DNA of 57,658 nucleotides from GCA-002727735 sp038134525 (GCA_038134525.1 JAYPVI010000016.1:1-57658); one strand, 5' to 3'. Shown: positions 36,648-46,226, counted from the first letter of the stretch. Numbers and translations are program-made. The notes: generated by a model from the sequence alone, not told the origin.

Positions 36648-39600
36648 ACATTTTAATGCTAAGAATTTTCAAGATTAGTCCTGAACCCTCCAACAATTTC
36701 CTTAACAAATCATGGTATAGACTGATTATCAATAATAAAGTCATAAGCCATATAACCATGATGTTAGCATAAAAGGTGTCTAACTTAATTGATCCCACAT
36801 ATTTAGTAGGTGAATAAAATTGTGCCCCCAGAAAATGAAACATATAAGGATCTAGAAATATGGGATCTGATTTTTGTATTAAACTGTTTTCATCCTCATC
36901 AATAAATTTAAGTGTATTTGAATTGGTGACCACGTCTTCTAAACTTTGATTGTTGTATTTTGTTTTGAAAGATTGAAATTCAACATTTTTAAGTTTGGTC
37001 ATTAATCTTTTTAATTTTCTGTAATCCTTAGATGAAATCTTATTTTCGCTCTTTAGATTCCTTAACGTTTCTCTTGTGTCATCATTAATTTCAATTAAAC
37101 TACCGATTGTTTTTTCATGATGATTTTCTGCTTGCTTATAAAGGTTTTTGTAATAATCTCTAGTACTGGCTAAGTATGCTATTAAACTTACGTACTCATC
37201 TCTTAGAAGATCATTCGCTTCAATTTTAGATAACCAAGTTTCTACTTCTCTTTTACTCATATTTGATGACTCAGGGAAATAGTTAAGTTCTTTTCTAATT
37301 TCATTTACCACAATTTCACCATCTCTTTTCGCTTTTTTAGCTGTTAACTCATCTAGGTTAGGCAAGTTTTGATTTCGATAGAAACTGCTTAGTTTTGTTT
37401 CTAGTGTACTTTCCCATTGATCTTTTTTCCAATTGGCAAAAGACATGGTTTTTTTATCGTCATAGATCAATTTTTCATATTTATTGTCTTTGAATTGTGT
37501 AACAGCCATGGCTTCGTAGGCCCATCTAGAGGCCATAACATTTCCAATAACTGGCACTTCTGATTTAGAGGAGAAATAGGGGTGTAATTTATCAAATGGA
37601 ACAATAATACCGCTGAATAACAATTGTGGAATAATACAAATAGGTATAAGTATATAAATCACTTTTACTGAATTGAAACTAGAAGATATATTTAGTCCCA
37701 AAAGATTAGCAAAGCAAGATGTTGAAAAGAGGATCAACCAATGGGACAAAAACATTCCTTTAATTTCCAAAACAGCATTACCAACTAAGATGTAAAACAG
37801 CGTTTGAATTGCAGATATCAAAAACATGATTCCAATTTTTGAGAATAGATAACTGCCTTTACTAAGATTTAAGAATTTTTCTCGTTGCAAAATTTTTAGG
37901 TTACCAATAATCTCTTCCGCACTTGTTGTTAGACCAATGAATAATGCAACAATGACAGAAATAAACAGATATTGAGGAATGTTTTCGCTATTGTAAAATG
38001 AATATTCCAAGTTGTTATTTAAATAATTAACATCTAAATATTTCATGAAAAAAGCCAAAATTCCTGCAAGTAGGGGAGCCTCAAATAAGGTGATGATGAG
38101 GTATTGTCTATTAGTCAGTTTTGATTTAAAGTCTCTTTTAAAGAAAATCCCAAGCTGTGAAATGACATTAGGTATTTTAAATATGCTTTTTGGAATATCT
38201 TGCTTTGTGTTTTCTCCAACCTTAGGCTTTAAAAGTTTATGAAAGTAATTGTTCCATTCCTGAGGATCAACTTTTCTATTGGCTGTTTGTAGGCCATATT
38301 CATCCACCACTTTCATGTCAATAATATTGAATATTTGCTCAGGGTTAACATTACCGCAGAGTTCACATTCGCTTTCATCTGCATTGACATGATTAATTCT
38401 TTTCTTAAAGTAAATTACCGCTTCAACAGGGTCGCCTTTATAAATTGGAAACCCTCCAACATCAAGAATAATGAGTTTATCAAACATTTTGAAAATATCG
38501 GATGATGGTTGGTGTATAACCACAAAGATGAGTTTTCCTTTTAGAGATAGCATCTTTAGCAAGTCCATGATGATTTCAGAATCATTTGAAGACAAACCGG
38601 ATGTAGGTTCATCCACAAAAAGAATGGAAGGTTCTCTTATTAATTCAAGTGCAATATTGAGTCTTTTTCGCTGTCCGCCAGAAATGGTTTTATCAAGAGG
38701 ATTACCTACTTTTAAGTGCTTTACTTCATGTAAACCGATAGAGTAAAGTATATCATCAACTGTTTTGTTGATTTTTTCTTCATTATAGTTTCCAAAACAA
38801 AGCTTTGCATTGTAAAATAAATTTTCAAAGACGGTTAACTCTTCAATTAGTAAGTCGTCTTGTGGAACAAAACCAATTACGCCATTTAATTTTTCAGGGT
38901 TTTTATAGAGGTCAACTCCATTAATTTTAATTTTTCCTTTAGTGGGATTGTAATTCCCATTTAACACATTTAATAGTGTTGATTTTCCAGATCCTGACCC
39001 TCCCATAATACCAACAAGTTTACCTGATTCTACTTCAAAGGTGATTTCATGCAACCCTTTATGTCCAGTATTAAACTTGTATTCTATTTTTTCAGCAGTG
39101 AAAAGAATTTTTTCTGTGTTTTCTTCTGAGAGAAATTGTGTCACTACATCACTGTAAAAAATAGGGTTAATTTTTGAGTTTTTTAATGAAGAACCCTGTC
39201 TGAAAACTTTAATTACACTAGGTGGTAAAATTTGTCCATTTAAGAGTAGTTCTTGATTTCCAAAGTACCTTACGTAATAGGTTTTTACAGATTGAACTCT
39301 AAGGATGATAACTTTTCCTCTGATTCCTTCAGAGTATAAATATTTGTATTTGTATTCTTTTTGATTTATATCCGAACTGATGATCAGCTGATTTTCCTGT
39401 TCATAAATCTTTTCACTACATGATTCAACAAAATGAAAAATTTCTTCATATTCTTTTAATTCAATATGAAAAGTGTCGGCAACAGTTTCTGCAAATTCTA
39501 ATTCTTTATCAGAATGCTCGGGATCTGCAAAAATGAATTCTAGGATTCGAATTAGTACTATAACCTTTTGTCGCTGTTCAAGTTCCTCATTAATCTGTGT

Positions 39601-39864
39601 GCATATCCTAAGTACTTTAACGGAGTTAACAGAAGTTCTTTTTCTGGTGCCATCTTTTTTTCTAGTGGAACTGTGTCTTTCTTTGATAAACTCATCAAAT
39701 ATTTCTAAGTATTTATCTATCAGCTCATTAGGTAAGTCTTGTTGTAAGAATAGTTTGACAATTAGCCTAGATGATTGATCAGCTCGTATTTCATCTTCAT
39801 CAAGATTCACCTTTGCTACAATAGCAAACAATTGCATCAATGCTTTTAAAATACGTTCACTCAT
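36637..39864 (-). CDS. ABCG-like ABC transporter with TerB-like N-terminus
   Basis: The 1075-residue single chain joins several parts. Residues about 1-155 are helical and TerB-like (L-M-Q-L-F-A-I-V-A, then D-P-E-H-S-D-K-E-L-E-F-A). Residues about 260-480 are the ATPase: Walker A G-G-S-G-S-G-K-S-T-L-L, signature S-G-G-Q-R-K-R-L-N-I-A, Walker B I-L-F-V-D-E-P-T-S-G-L-S. About six ABC-2-type membrane helices follow (590-770), then a 250-residue soluble and coiled-coil stretch inserted before a last helix (about 1040-1062). ATPase-then-permease order is like ABCG/White proteins. Substrate is unknown. It is 17 nt downstream of the lipoprotein/secreted cassette and probably cotranscribed with it. 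Confidence 0.85.
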   Translation of the reverse strand: MSERILKALMQLFAIVAKVNLDEDEIRADQSSRLIVKLFLQQDLPNELIDKYLEIFDEFIKERHSSTRKKDGTRKRTSVNSVKVLRICTQINEELEQRQKVIVLIRILEFIFADPEHSDKELEFAETVADTFHIELKEYEEIFHFVESCSEKIYEQENQLIISSDINQKEYKYKYLYSEGIRGKVIILRVQSVKTYYVRYFGNQELLLNGQILPPSVIKVFRQGSSLKNSKINPIFYSDVVTQFLSEENTEKILFTAEKIEYKFNTGHKGLHEITFEVESGKLVGIMGGSGSGKSTLLNVLNGNYNPTKGKIKINGVDLYKNPEKLNGVIGFVPQDDLLIEELTVFENLFYNAKLCFGNYNEEKINKTVDDILYSIGLHEVKHLKVGNPLDKTISGGQRKRLNIALELIREPSILFVDEPTSGLSSNDSEIIMDLLKMLSLKGKLIFVVIHQPSSDIFKMFDKLIILDVGGFPIYKGDPVEAVIYFKKRINHVNADESECELCGNVNPEQIFNIIDMKVVDEYGLQTANRKVDPQEWNNYFHKLLKPKVGENTKQDIPKSIFKIPNVISQLGIFFKRDFKSKLTNRQYLIITLFEAPLLAGILAFFMKYLDVNYLNNNLEYSFYNSENIPQYLFISVIVALFIGLTTSAEEIIGNLKILQREKFLNLSKGSYLFSKIGIMFLISAIQTLFYILVGNAVLEIKGMFLSHWLILFSTSCFANLLGLNISSSFNSVKVIYILIPICIIPQLLFSGIIVPFDKLHPYFSSKSEVPVIGNVMASRWAYEAMAVTQFKDNKYEKLIYDDKKTMSFANWKKDQWESTLETKLSSFYRNQNLPNLDELTAKKAKRDGEIVVNEIRKELNYFPESSNMSKREVETWLSKIEANDLLRDEYVSLIAYLASTRDYYKNLYKQAENHHEKTIGSLIEINDDTRETLRNLKSENKISSKDYRKLKRLMTKLKNVEFQSFKTKYNNQSLEDVVTNSNTLKFIDEDENSLIQKSDPIFLDPYMFHFLGAQFYSPTKYVGSIKLDTFYANIMVIWLMTLLLIISLYHDLLRKLLEGSGLILKILSIKMSNK

Positions 39865-39881
39865 TCTTTATTTACCCTTTA

Positions 39882-40319
39882 TTAGTTGTCTTTTTTAAAG
39901 GCAATGACCATTTGTGCACAACCATTAATTTTTCGATTGGGATCTAATTTAGCTTCAATAGTACATTCAATCGTATTTTCTACTTTAAAATTCCAATAAG
40001 GAGCATTGTCATGACTAATATTAGAAAAAAGTAGATTTCTCTGCTCATCAAGGAGTTCAAAAATCATATAATTATCTTCTAGTCCTGCACTTGTGGCAAT
40101 TCTATAGTTTATTCCTTCATAAAATGTAGTGATAATTTCAGATGTTTCATCTTCTCCTAAAAAATATTTATAAGATTGTCCATCGGTTAAATAACCTTCA
40201 TCTCCGTCATTGATCATAGCATTAACAATGGTACTCAAAGAATCACATTTGGTTTGACCAATTGAAATAACTGGTTGAAGAATCAGTACGGTTAAAAGTG
40301 TATAAAGTATTTTTTTCAT
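39882..40319 (-). CDS. secreted protein of unknown function, paralogue of 2076-2687
   Basis: A 145-residue protein with signal peptide (L-L-T-V-L-I-L-Q-P-V-I-S-I-G-Q) and a mature domain of about 125 residues. The core strand pattern G-I-N-Y-R-I-A-T-S, then I-F-E-L-L-D, L-L-F-S-N and the late G-C-A-Q-M-V-I-A-F resembles the secreted protein at 2076-2687, although this copy is shorter. It starts inside the end of the lipoprotein gene (4-nt overlap), and the ABC transporter follows. Function is unknown. Confidence 0.7.
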   Translation of the reverse strand: MKKILYTLLTVLILQPVISIGQTKCDSLSTIVNAMINDGDEGYLTDGQSYKYFLGEDETSEIITTFYEGINYRIATSAGLEDNYMIFELLDEQRNLLFSNISHDNAPYWNFKVENTIECTIEAKLDPNRKINGCAQMVIAFKKDN

Positions 40320-41203
40320 TTGGTGTAGTAGTTTCTCAGGTTAATGAACTCTTTTGAAATTTCTAACATCAATTCGTAATCCGTGTTAAATGATGAAATA
40401 GAATTAATTTGGGTTGTATTGGTAAAAGCATCAGTAGTTGATGGCTTAAATTCATAAGTTGTTGGTATTTCATCATACAGTTTTTTGACATCATTAAGCA
40501 TACTTTGTAATTCCCAATATTGGTCACTAGTACCAACTTTTTCTAATAGGGTAATAAAGTGATTTAATGTATATTTATGATGGGCTAATCTTAAATGATT
40601 TTCTTTAGTCGTATCTGTTTGTAATGCTGTTGACTGAATATACATACTTTCAATCCATCCTCCTAATAATACCAGTGAGGCGATATCTTGATTGTCATTT
40701 TTCTTTAAATACTCATCAACTTTGACATAAGCTTCGCTTGCTAGAACTAGTACAGAATCTCTATTATCAATGTTAGCAGAAAATCGGTCAATTAAAGATT
40801 CATTAATGGCAAACCCAATATTTAATTTATCTGCCAATTGTTTCATGGAACTAAAGTATGTTATGGATTTACCTGATAATTCATTTACAGAGCAGTAGGC
40901 AAGATCGGTCCCATAAACACCTAACATCATGGCTTTGTCAAAACTTGAAATGTAGTTCTCTAACTGATCGGTATTATGTAATAGCTCTGAAGAATGTGTA
41001 TGGTTGGAGTTACCCAGTTCCAATGCAATTTGCACAGGTGAAGGAATACTAAAGATGGTATTTTCAAGTTCAATATTTATATTTTGGTTCTGATCAACTG
41101 ATTCTTCAGGTGTATCATCCATTGAAGATGATTTCTCTTCAAATTCCCCGCACGAAAGAAGAGCAAGGAAAACAAATGGCATATAATATTTGATAACGGA
41201 CAT
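40316..41203 (-). CDS. lipoprotein of unknown function, paralogue of 1160-2059
   Basis: A 295-residue lipoprotein with signal ending A-L-L-S-C-G. The mature protein opens with an acidic, serine-rich linker, then I-F-S-I-P-S-P (the other copy has I-F-Y-Q-V-P-S-P), L-G-V-Y-G-T-D-L-A-Y, S-E-A-Y-V-K-V-D-E-Y-L-K-K-N-D and L-L-G-G-W-I-E-S. These landmarks line up in order with the lipoprotein at 1160-2059. It heads a unit of lipoprotein, secreted protein and ABC transporter. No known domain is recognised. Confidence 0.75.
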   Translation of the reverse strand: MSVIKYYMPFVFLALLSCGEFEEKSSSMDDTPEESVDQNQNINIELENTIFSIPSPVQIALELGNSNHTHSSELLHNTDQLENYISSFDKAMMLGVYGTDLAYCSVNELSGKSITYFSSMKQLADKLNIGFAINESLIDRFSANIDNRDSVLVLASEAYVKVDEYLKKNDNQDIASLVLLGGWIESMYIQSTALQTDTTKENHLRLAHHKYTLNHFITLLEKVGTSDQYWELQSMLNDVKKLYDEIPTTYEFKPSTTDAFTNTTQINSISSFNTDYELMLEISKEFINLRNYYTK

Positions 41204-41369
41204 TATTAAACTTTAAAGATGTTAATGTAAACAAATGTAATAACATATAAAAGAGAAGCACTTCTCATTCTTCATAATTATTAACAACCCACTAAAAATT
41301 GTAATTCAGTTAAAATTCTAATTTAAAAAATTAGGTTTATACTTTATTCTTACCATTTTTGAAACTGTT

Positions 41370-43820
41370 ATGTACCTTGATGTTGTTGTCCCTTTAGCGT
41401 TACCCAAAATCTTGACTTATCATTGTGATAATCAAGAGTCCATTAAATTGGGTATGCGAGTTATTGTACAGGTTGCCAAAAAACAGTACACAGGGATTAT
41501 CTATGCAACTGACCAACCTTCACCTTCATATAAGACCAAACCCATCTTAGCGGTTTTAGATGAAAAGCCCATAATACAACCTGAGCAACTTCAACTTTGG
41601 ACTTGGATTTCAAGATATTACATGTGTTCATTAGGCGAATTAATGATTGCAGGAATGCCCAATGCCTTAAAATTACAAAGTGATACCTATTACATTACCT
41701 CATGTAATTTAGAAGAAGAAGATCTATCCACCTACAAGGAAAATGAGCAAATCATATTGGAAGCTTTGCATCATAATAACCGATTAAGTTTAGCTGAAAT
41801 AGTAGATATTTTAAAAGTAAAATACCCTCATCACTATCTTAAATCTTTATTGGATAAAGGTAAAATAACCTTATATGAAGAGCTTACAGAAGGGTATGCA
41901 GAGAAGAAGATTTTTAAAATTACCCTTTCACCAACGTTAAAAGATGATAATGAAGCCATGAAACAGGCTTTTGATCAATTATCAAGAGCACCAAAGCAAG
42001 AAGCTTTGTTTCTTCATTTTTTACATCGATTTCAAGATGTGGGCGAAAAACCCATCTTAAAAAAGAATCTATTAACTTCTTCGTCATCTTCACCTGCTGT
42101 GTTAAAAGGACTGATTGATAAAAATATACTGATTCAGTATGAAGAAGAAATTGGTCGCATTACAGCTTATAAAGGAGAAACTAAAAAATTACCCAAGCTT
42201 TCTTCCGCTCAACATAGGGCTTTTGAATCAATTTCTGCTCAATTTGAAGAATCCCAAAAGGTGTTATTACATGGCGTTACGGGTAGTGGTAAAACTGAAA
42301 TTTACATTCACCTTATTGAACAACAGCTCAAGAACAAGAAGAAGGTACTTTATTTATTACCTGAGATTGCCATTACCACCCAAATTATACAACGTCTTCA
42401 ATCGTATTTTGGCAATCGAGTAGGCATTTACCATTCTCGCTTTTCCATGGCAGAGCGGACTGAACTTTGGTTTGATCTTTTAGAAGAAAAATTCCAGCAT
42501 TACGATGTTATTTTAGGGGCTAGGTCGGCTGTTTTCTTGCCTTTGAAAAACTTAGGTCTGGTGATTGTGGATGAAGAGCATGAACAGTCCTACAAACAAT
42601 TTGATCCTTCACCTCGCTATCACGCTCGTGAGGTAGCCAGTAAGTTGGCTGATATGCATAGAGCTCAATTGTTGTTGGGTTCTGCCACACCGAGTATCGA
42701 AATGATGCAACTAGTAAATGAAGAAAAAATAGGGTATGTAATCCTTAAAGAACGGTACCATCAAGTGCCTATGCCTGAAATTCAATTTGCTGACTTAAAA
42801 AGAGCACATCAAAAAAAGGAAATGAAAGGTGCTTTTTCTTCCTTTCTTCTAGAGCAAGTAGAAGAGACGTTAAAAGCCAATAAACAAGTTATTTTATTTC
42901 AGAATCGAAGAGGATATGCTCCTCGGCAGTTGTGCACATCTTGTGGGTGGGTACCTATGTGCAAGAAGTGTGATGTATCCATGACCTTACATAAATATCA
43001 ACCTATCATGAAATGCCATTATTGCGGCTACACGACCAAAAAAGTGGAAAAATGCGGTGCTTGCGGTAGTTACGAGATCAAGCAAATGGGGCTGGGCACA
43101 CAGAAAATTGAGGAGGAGATTATTGACCATTTTGGAAATCAGTATAGCGTGAAAAGAATGGATTGGGATACCACTCGAAAAAAGTCTTCATTTCAATTGA
43201 TCATAGACCAGTTTGAGCAAAAAGAAATTGATATTCTCATCGGTACGCAAATGGTTAGCAAGGGGTTGGATTTTGAACATGTAGGATTGGTTGGTGTTTT
43301 GCAGGCAGATGATTTGTTGTTTTATCCTGACTTTAGGGCTTTTGAACGCAGTTTTCAATTGTTGACTCAAGTAAGTGGTAGAAGCGGCAGAAAAAACGAA
43401 AGAGGAAAAGTGATTTTACAAAGTTTTGATCCCCATCATTGGATCCTACAGAAGGTGATGGAATACAACGATGAAGCTTTTTATAAACAAGAATTAGCCG
43501 ACAGGAAGCATTTTAATTATCCTCCTTTTTATCACCTTATTCATCTTACTTTACTGCATAAAAGGGTAGAGGTCTTGTCAGAAGGATCTAGGGAGTTGGG
43601 AAAACGACTAAAGAAGAAATTAGGCAATCGAGTTCTCGGACCCGAATTCACCATTATCCCTAGAATAAACACTTACTATCAACATCAATTCATCATTAAA
43701 TTAGAGAAGAGTCTTTCCTACAGTAAGCTAAAGAAATACCTAAAGGATGTAATTGATGGATGGAATGCAGAAAAAAGCCATAAGTCCATCAGAGTAAAAA
43801 TAGACGTGGACCCCATGTAG
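41370..43820 (+). CDS. priA: primosomal protein N' (replication restart helicase PriA)
   Basis: Full-length PriA (816 residues). The N-terminal DNA-binding domain begins at once with V-V-V-P-L-A-L-P-K-I-L-T-Y. The helicase core has Walker A G-V-T-G-S-G-K-T-E-I-Y, the D-E-E-H box, and G-S-A-T-P-S. Between the two helicase lobes lies the zinc-binding insertion with paired cysteines (C-T-S-C, C-K-K-C, C-H-Y-C, C-G-A-C). Later motifs are G-T-Q-M-V-S-K-G and Q-V-S-G-R-S-G-R. It reloads the replisome at stalled forks. Confidence 0.97.
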   Translation: MYLDVVVPLALPKILTYHCDNQESIKLGMRVIVQVAKKQYTGIIYATDQPSPSYKTKPILAVLDEKPIIQPEQLQLWTWISRYYMCSLGELMIAGMPNALKLQSDTYYITSCNLEEEDLSTYKENEQIILEALHHNNRLSLAEIVDILKVKYPHHYLKSLLDKGKITLYEELTEGYAEKKIFKITLSPTLKDDNEAMKQAFDQLSRAPKQEALFLHFLHRFQDVGEKPILKKNLLTSSSSSPAVLKGLIDKNILIQYEEEIGRITAYKGETKKLPKLSSAQHRAFESISAQFEESQKVLLHGVTGSGKTEIYIHLIEQQLKNKKKVLYLLPEIAITTQIIQRLQSYFGNRVGIYHSRFSMAERTELWFDLLEEKFQHYDVILGARSAVFLPLKNLGLVIVDEEHEQSYKQFDPSPRYHAREVASKLADMHRAQLLLGSATPSIEMMQLVNEEKIGYVILKERYHQVPMPEIQFADLKRAHQKKEMKGAFSSFLLEQVEETLKANKQVILFQNRRGYAPRQLCTSCGWVPMCKKCDVSMTLHKYQPIMKCHYCGYTTKKVEKCGACGSYEIKQMGLGTQKIEEEIIDHFGNQYSVKRMDWDTTRKKSSFQLIIDQFEQKEIDILIGTQMVSKGLDFEHVGLVGVLQADDLLFYPDFRAFERSFQLLTQVSGRSGRKNERGKVILQSFDPHHWILQKVMEYNDEAFYKQELADRKHFNYPPFYHLIHLTLLHKRVEVLSEGSRELGKRLKKKLGNRVLGPEFTIIPRINTYYQHQFIIKLEKSLSYSKLKKYLKDVIDGWNAEKSHKSIRVKIDVDPM

Positions 43821-43844
43821 AATTAAGTGTGATTTAAAACCCCA

Positions 43845-44402
43845 TTAATTCCGAACCTTCTTTGTGTTTTCTTTATGGGTTAATTTTTCAAGTAACTTAA
43901 AAGCGACTTCAGTAGCGGTGTAAGGACCACAAGAAGTAATCATGTGTTGATCTACTACAATGGGCTGATCCAATATGTTCACGCCATAGCTTACTAATTC
44001 ATTTCGATAGCTAGAGTAGGTTGTTCCGTTTTTGGGGTGAAGTACTCCACTTTTGGCTTCGGTTAATGCCCCTACACAAACTGATGCAATCCATTTATTT
44101 TGATCATTAAAACGTTGAATCAGATTTAAAAATACAGGGTCATAGGCATCCATATAATAATCGTAATCTTTAAAGCCACCAGGGATAGCTAATGCATCAA
44201 ATGCATTTACATCTATTTCCTCCACAAGATGGTCTACTACAAATTTTTGATCAAAAGCACTATTAGATTCTTTACGTAAAGCACAGGTATGAAGTACCGT
44301 TGACTGTTCTCCTTCCTTCAAATTTCAACCCATGACATCAATAAATGCACTTGCCTCAAGAATTTCAAAACCATTAGCCAGTAATAACAGAACTTTTTTC
44401 AA
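43845..44402 (-). pseudogene. DJ-1/PfpI-family gene interrupted by an in-frame TGA
   Basis: From TTG 44402 the minus strand reads K-K-V-L-L-L-L-A-N-G-F-E-I-L-E-A-S-A-F-I, the normal start of a DJ-1/PfpI protein, then D-V-M-G, a TGA at 44327-44325, and N-L-K-E-G-E-Q in the same frame. Relatives have a Trp at this place (G-W-N), so TGG to TGA is the likely change. The rest of the gene is intact, with I-P-G-G-F, the nucleophile elbow V-C-V-G-A (Cys) and a normal C-terminus, 158 codons to the stop at 43845. If translated only from an internal start it would lack the first beta strand. A sequencing error is possible. Confidence 0.8.
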
Positions 44403-44481
44403 ATTATAGTATTCGTATGATGAAATGTAAGGATTTCTGTATTCTTAGTAGATTAAATACGTATAGAAATTGAAAAGCTGT

Positions 44482-44489
44482 TATATTTG
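44482..44489 (+). promoter_or_regulatory. -7 element TATATTTG for tRNA-Pro
   Basis: TATATTTG fits TAnnTTTG and lies 12 nt before the tRNA 5' end, the same geometry as at tRNA-Arg. Confidence 0.55.
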
Positions 44490-44501
44490 ACATCTAAATT
44501 T

Positions 44502-44576
44502 CGGGGTGTAGCTTAGTCCGGTTAAAGTGCGCGTCTGGGGGGCGCGAGAGCGGTGGTTCGAATCCACTCACCCCGA
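44502..44576 (+). tRNA. tRNA-Pro (anticodon GGG)
   Basis: The acceptor stem CGGGGTG pairs perfectly with CACCCCG; the leading C is typical of bacterial tRNA-Pro. The anticodon loop is CTGGGGG, anticodon GGG, on a stem closed by a U-G pair. The T arm holds GGTTCGAATCC. Discriminator is A and CCA is not encoded. Confidence 0.95.
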
Positions 44577-44581
44577 CAAAC

Positions 44582-44616
44582 AAAAGGCTTCAATGCATAG
44601 CATAGGGGCCTTTTTT
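44582..44616 (+). terminator. terminator after tRNA-Pro
   Basis: AAAAGGC pairs with GCCTTTT, with an inner ATGC/GCAT stem, and is followed by T residues. It lies 5 nt after the tRNA. Confidence 0.7.
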
Positions 44617-44794
44617 GTAAGCGTACAAAGCTCGCTTTGTTAAGTAAGACAAAAATAGATTCGATGAACGAAGTGAGGGAAGCCTTTTTTTGAATCACCC
44701 ACCACTAGGGATCATGAAATAATCTACTCACCCCAACTACTTTCCTTTGTAATGGTAGCAAACGGTCAAGTATAAGTGGTCTTTTTAATGCCGC
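44617..44794. other. non-coding stretch between tRNA-Pro and the DGR, with a tRNA 3'-end echo
   Basis: No gene is seen. It holds a small hairpin (ACAAAG-CTCG-CTTTGT, 44625-44640). At 44721-44738 there is a degenerate copy of the tRNA-Pro 3' end: AATCTACTCACCCCAACT against AATCCACTCACCCCGACA in the tRNA (15 of 18 identical). Such echoes occur where an element has integrated at a tRNA gene, but no integrase is present. Confidence 0.5.
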
Positions 44795-46033
44795 TTATAC
44801 AATGTTAGCGTTTCGTTTTTTTACTATTCTTACTTTCAATACAAATTTGGCAATGCCTCCGCTCAAATATACATGGTTGAACCAATAACCCGATAGTCTT
44901 TTAAAAATCACTTTTTTTCTCAGTTTGTAGCTTTTGTAATGCTTCATTGTGCCTAAGTACGAATTCATACTGCTCAAGAAAGCAGCCTTATCTTTTTTGG
45001 TGGGTTTGTGGTCTTGAATGATTCTGTTTTGCTTTTCAATAGCATTGTAAAAGTTACCTTTGGTACGGTTGGCTATATAGATGCGTTTGGGTTTTATAAC
45101 AGTACCTAAAAACGTCACACCTTTGGTATAATGCTGCAAATATATTTTTTTGGGGTGAATGGTTGTTTGTAATTCCAATTGCAAGTACTGCGAAAGTTTG
45201 GGTATAAGATTTCTCAAATATTCTTTATCCTCATGTACTATCACAAAGTCGTCTACATATCTGCCGTAATACCTTATTTTTAAATCGTGTTTTACGAAAT
45301 GGTCGAAGCTGTCCATGTAAAAGTTGGCAAATACCTGACTGGTTAGGTTGCCGATTGGCAAACCGCAGTTGGCTTTGCTGTGAAAAAGGCTTTTGTTCGG
45401 TGGTAAATTGTTCCAATCGCTTTTATTTCCTTTTATAATACAGTTTTTTGTAGGGTCGTTGAAAATTATTTGCTTGCACAGTTTTATTATCAATTCCTTG
45501 TCTGGAGCGTGGTATTTTTCTTCGATGAATTGTTCAAGTTTAGCAAACAGGATATTTTTGTTGATGCTCATAAAAAATCCCTGTAAATCGAGTTTTAGTA
45601 TGTAGCAATCATTGGTGTAATTGGCTGAACATTGGCGGATAAATTTATCAACACGTTGTATACCAAAATGGGTTCCTTTGCCTACACGGCTACTATAACT
45701 ATCGTAAATAAATTGTTTCTCAAACAAATGGTTTATCTTGCCAATAACTAAATGATGTACAACCCGATCACGGAAACTGGCTGCAAATATTTCACGCTTT
45801 ACGGGCTTATCGACAATAAATGCAATGGAACGACCAATTTTATAGGTATCGTTGTTTATTGCTTTGCATAATTGCACCAATTTGTGTTCGTAATCTATTT
45901 CAAAAGCCAAAGCATTGGCAGTATTTCGTTTGTTTTTACGGCAATCGAAGTAAGCCTGAAATAGTACTTCAAGTTCGAACTTGGGCCTTATTGGCTCAAT
46001 AAACGCTGTATCGAATAATGAAAGTTGTTGCAC
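44795..46033 (-). CDS. reverse transcriptase of a diversity-generating retroelement
   Basis: The 412-residue enzyme has the RT motifs in order: K-P-V-K-R-E-I-F-A-A near residue 77, the first catalytic Asp in K-L-D-L-Q-G-F-F (Asp149), G-L-P-I-G-N-L-T-S-Q at 224-233, which is the form of motif 4 typical of DGR enzymes, the active site Y-V-D-D at 259-262, and F-L-G-T-V-I-K-P. There is no maturase or endonuclease domain, unlike group II intron enzymes. It copies the TR RNA with adenine-specific errors, together with Avd. It starts 71 nt downstream of the TR and is the last gene of the cassette. It looks less AT-rich than its neighbours by eye. Confidence 0.93.
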   Translation of the reverse strand: MQQLSLFDTAFIEPIRPKFELEVLFQAYFDCRKNKRNTANALAFEIDYEHKLVQLCKAINNDTYKIGRSIAFIVDKPVKREIFAASFRDRVVHHLVIGKINHLFEKQFIYDSYSSRVGKGTHFGIQRVDKFIRQCSANYTNDCYILKLDLQGFFMSINKNILFAKLEQFIEEKYHAPDKELIIKLCKQIIFNDPTKNCIIKGNKSDWNNLPPNKSLFHSKANCGLPIGNLTSQVFANFYMDSFDHFVKHDLKIRYYGRYVDDFVIVHEDKEYLRNLIPKLSQYLQLELQTTIHPKKIYLQHYTKGVTFLGTVIKPKRIYIANRTKGNFYNAIEKQNRIIQDHKPTKKDKAAFLSSMNSYLGTMKHYKSYKLRKKVIFKRLSGYWFNHVYLSGGIAKFVLKVRIVKKRNANIV

Positions 46034-46104
46034 TTGCAGCGTTGTTTTTTTTAAAAAGGGAGTGTAATAAACCCACTCCCTTTAAAAAAGTTTTATAGAA
46101 AAAT

Positions 46105-46226
46105 CCCGAACGGCACGTACACTATAAGTATTTGTCTTATTGTTGTTATTCGTGTTGCCGTTGTTGAAGTTGAAGTTGAATGCATTTGATGCATTGTTCT
46201 CCGTACTACTCCAATAGTTGGCATTT
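46105..46226 (-). repeat. DGR template repeat (TR)
   Basis: This 122-base segment aligns without gaps to 46760-46881 (VR). The first 26 bases (plus orientation) are identical and would hold the initiation-of-homing side. In the other 96 bases there are 21 differences, and all fall on T in the plus strand, that is A in the transcribed TR strand (21 of 44 such positions; 0 of 52 other positions). Read in the VR frame, TR is dominated by AAC/AAT asparagine codons (N-N-G-N-T-N-N-N-N), the classic mutable codon. The surrounding stretch 46034-46357 holds no other gene. Confidence 0.95.

Noticed and set aside
41369..41400. TGTACC at the priA start as part of the ECF regulon
   Set aside because: It overlaps the coding start and no GGATTATA follows.
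44325..44327. UGA read as tryptophan (alternative code)
   Set aside because: All other genes end normally and no other in-frame TGA inside a conserved gene was seen.
44795..46033. Retron or group II intron reverse transcriptase
   Set aside because: No msr/msd-like RNA, maturase or endonuclease domain is seen, while a TR/VR pair, avd and a lectin-like target are present.
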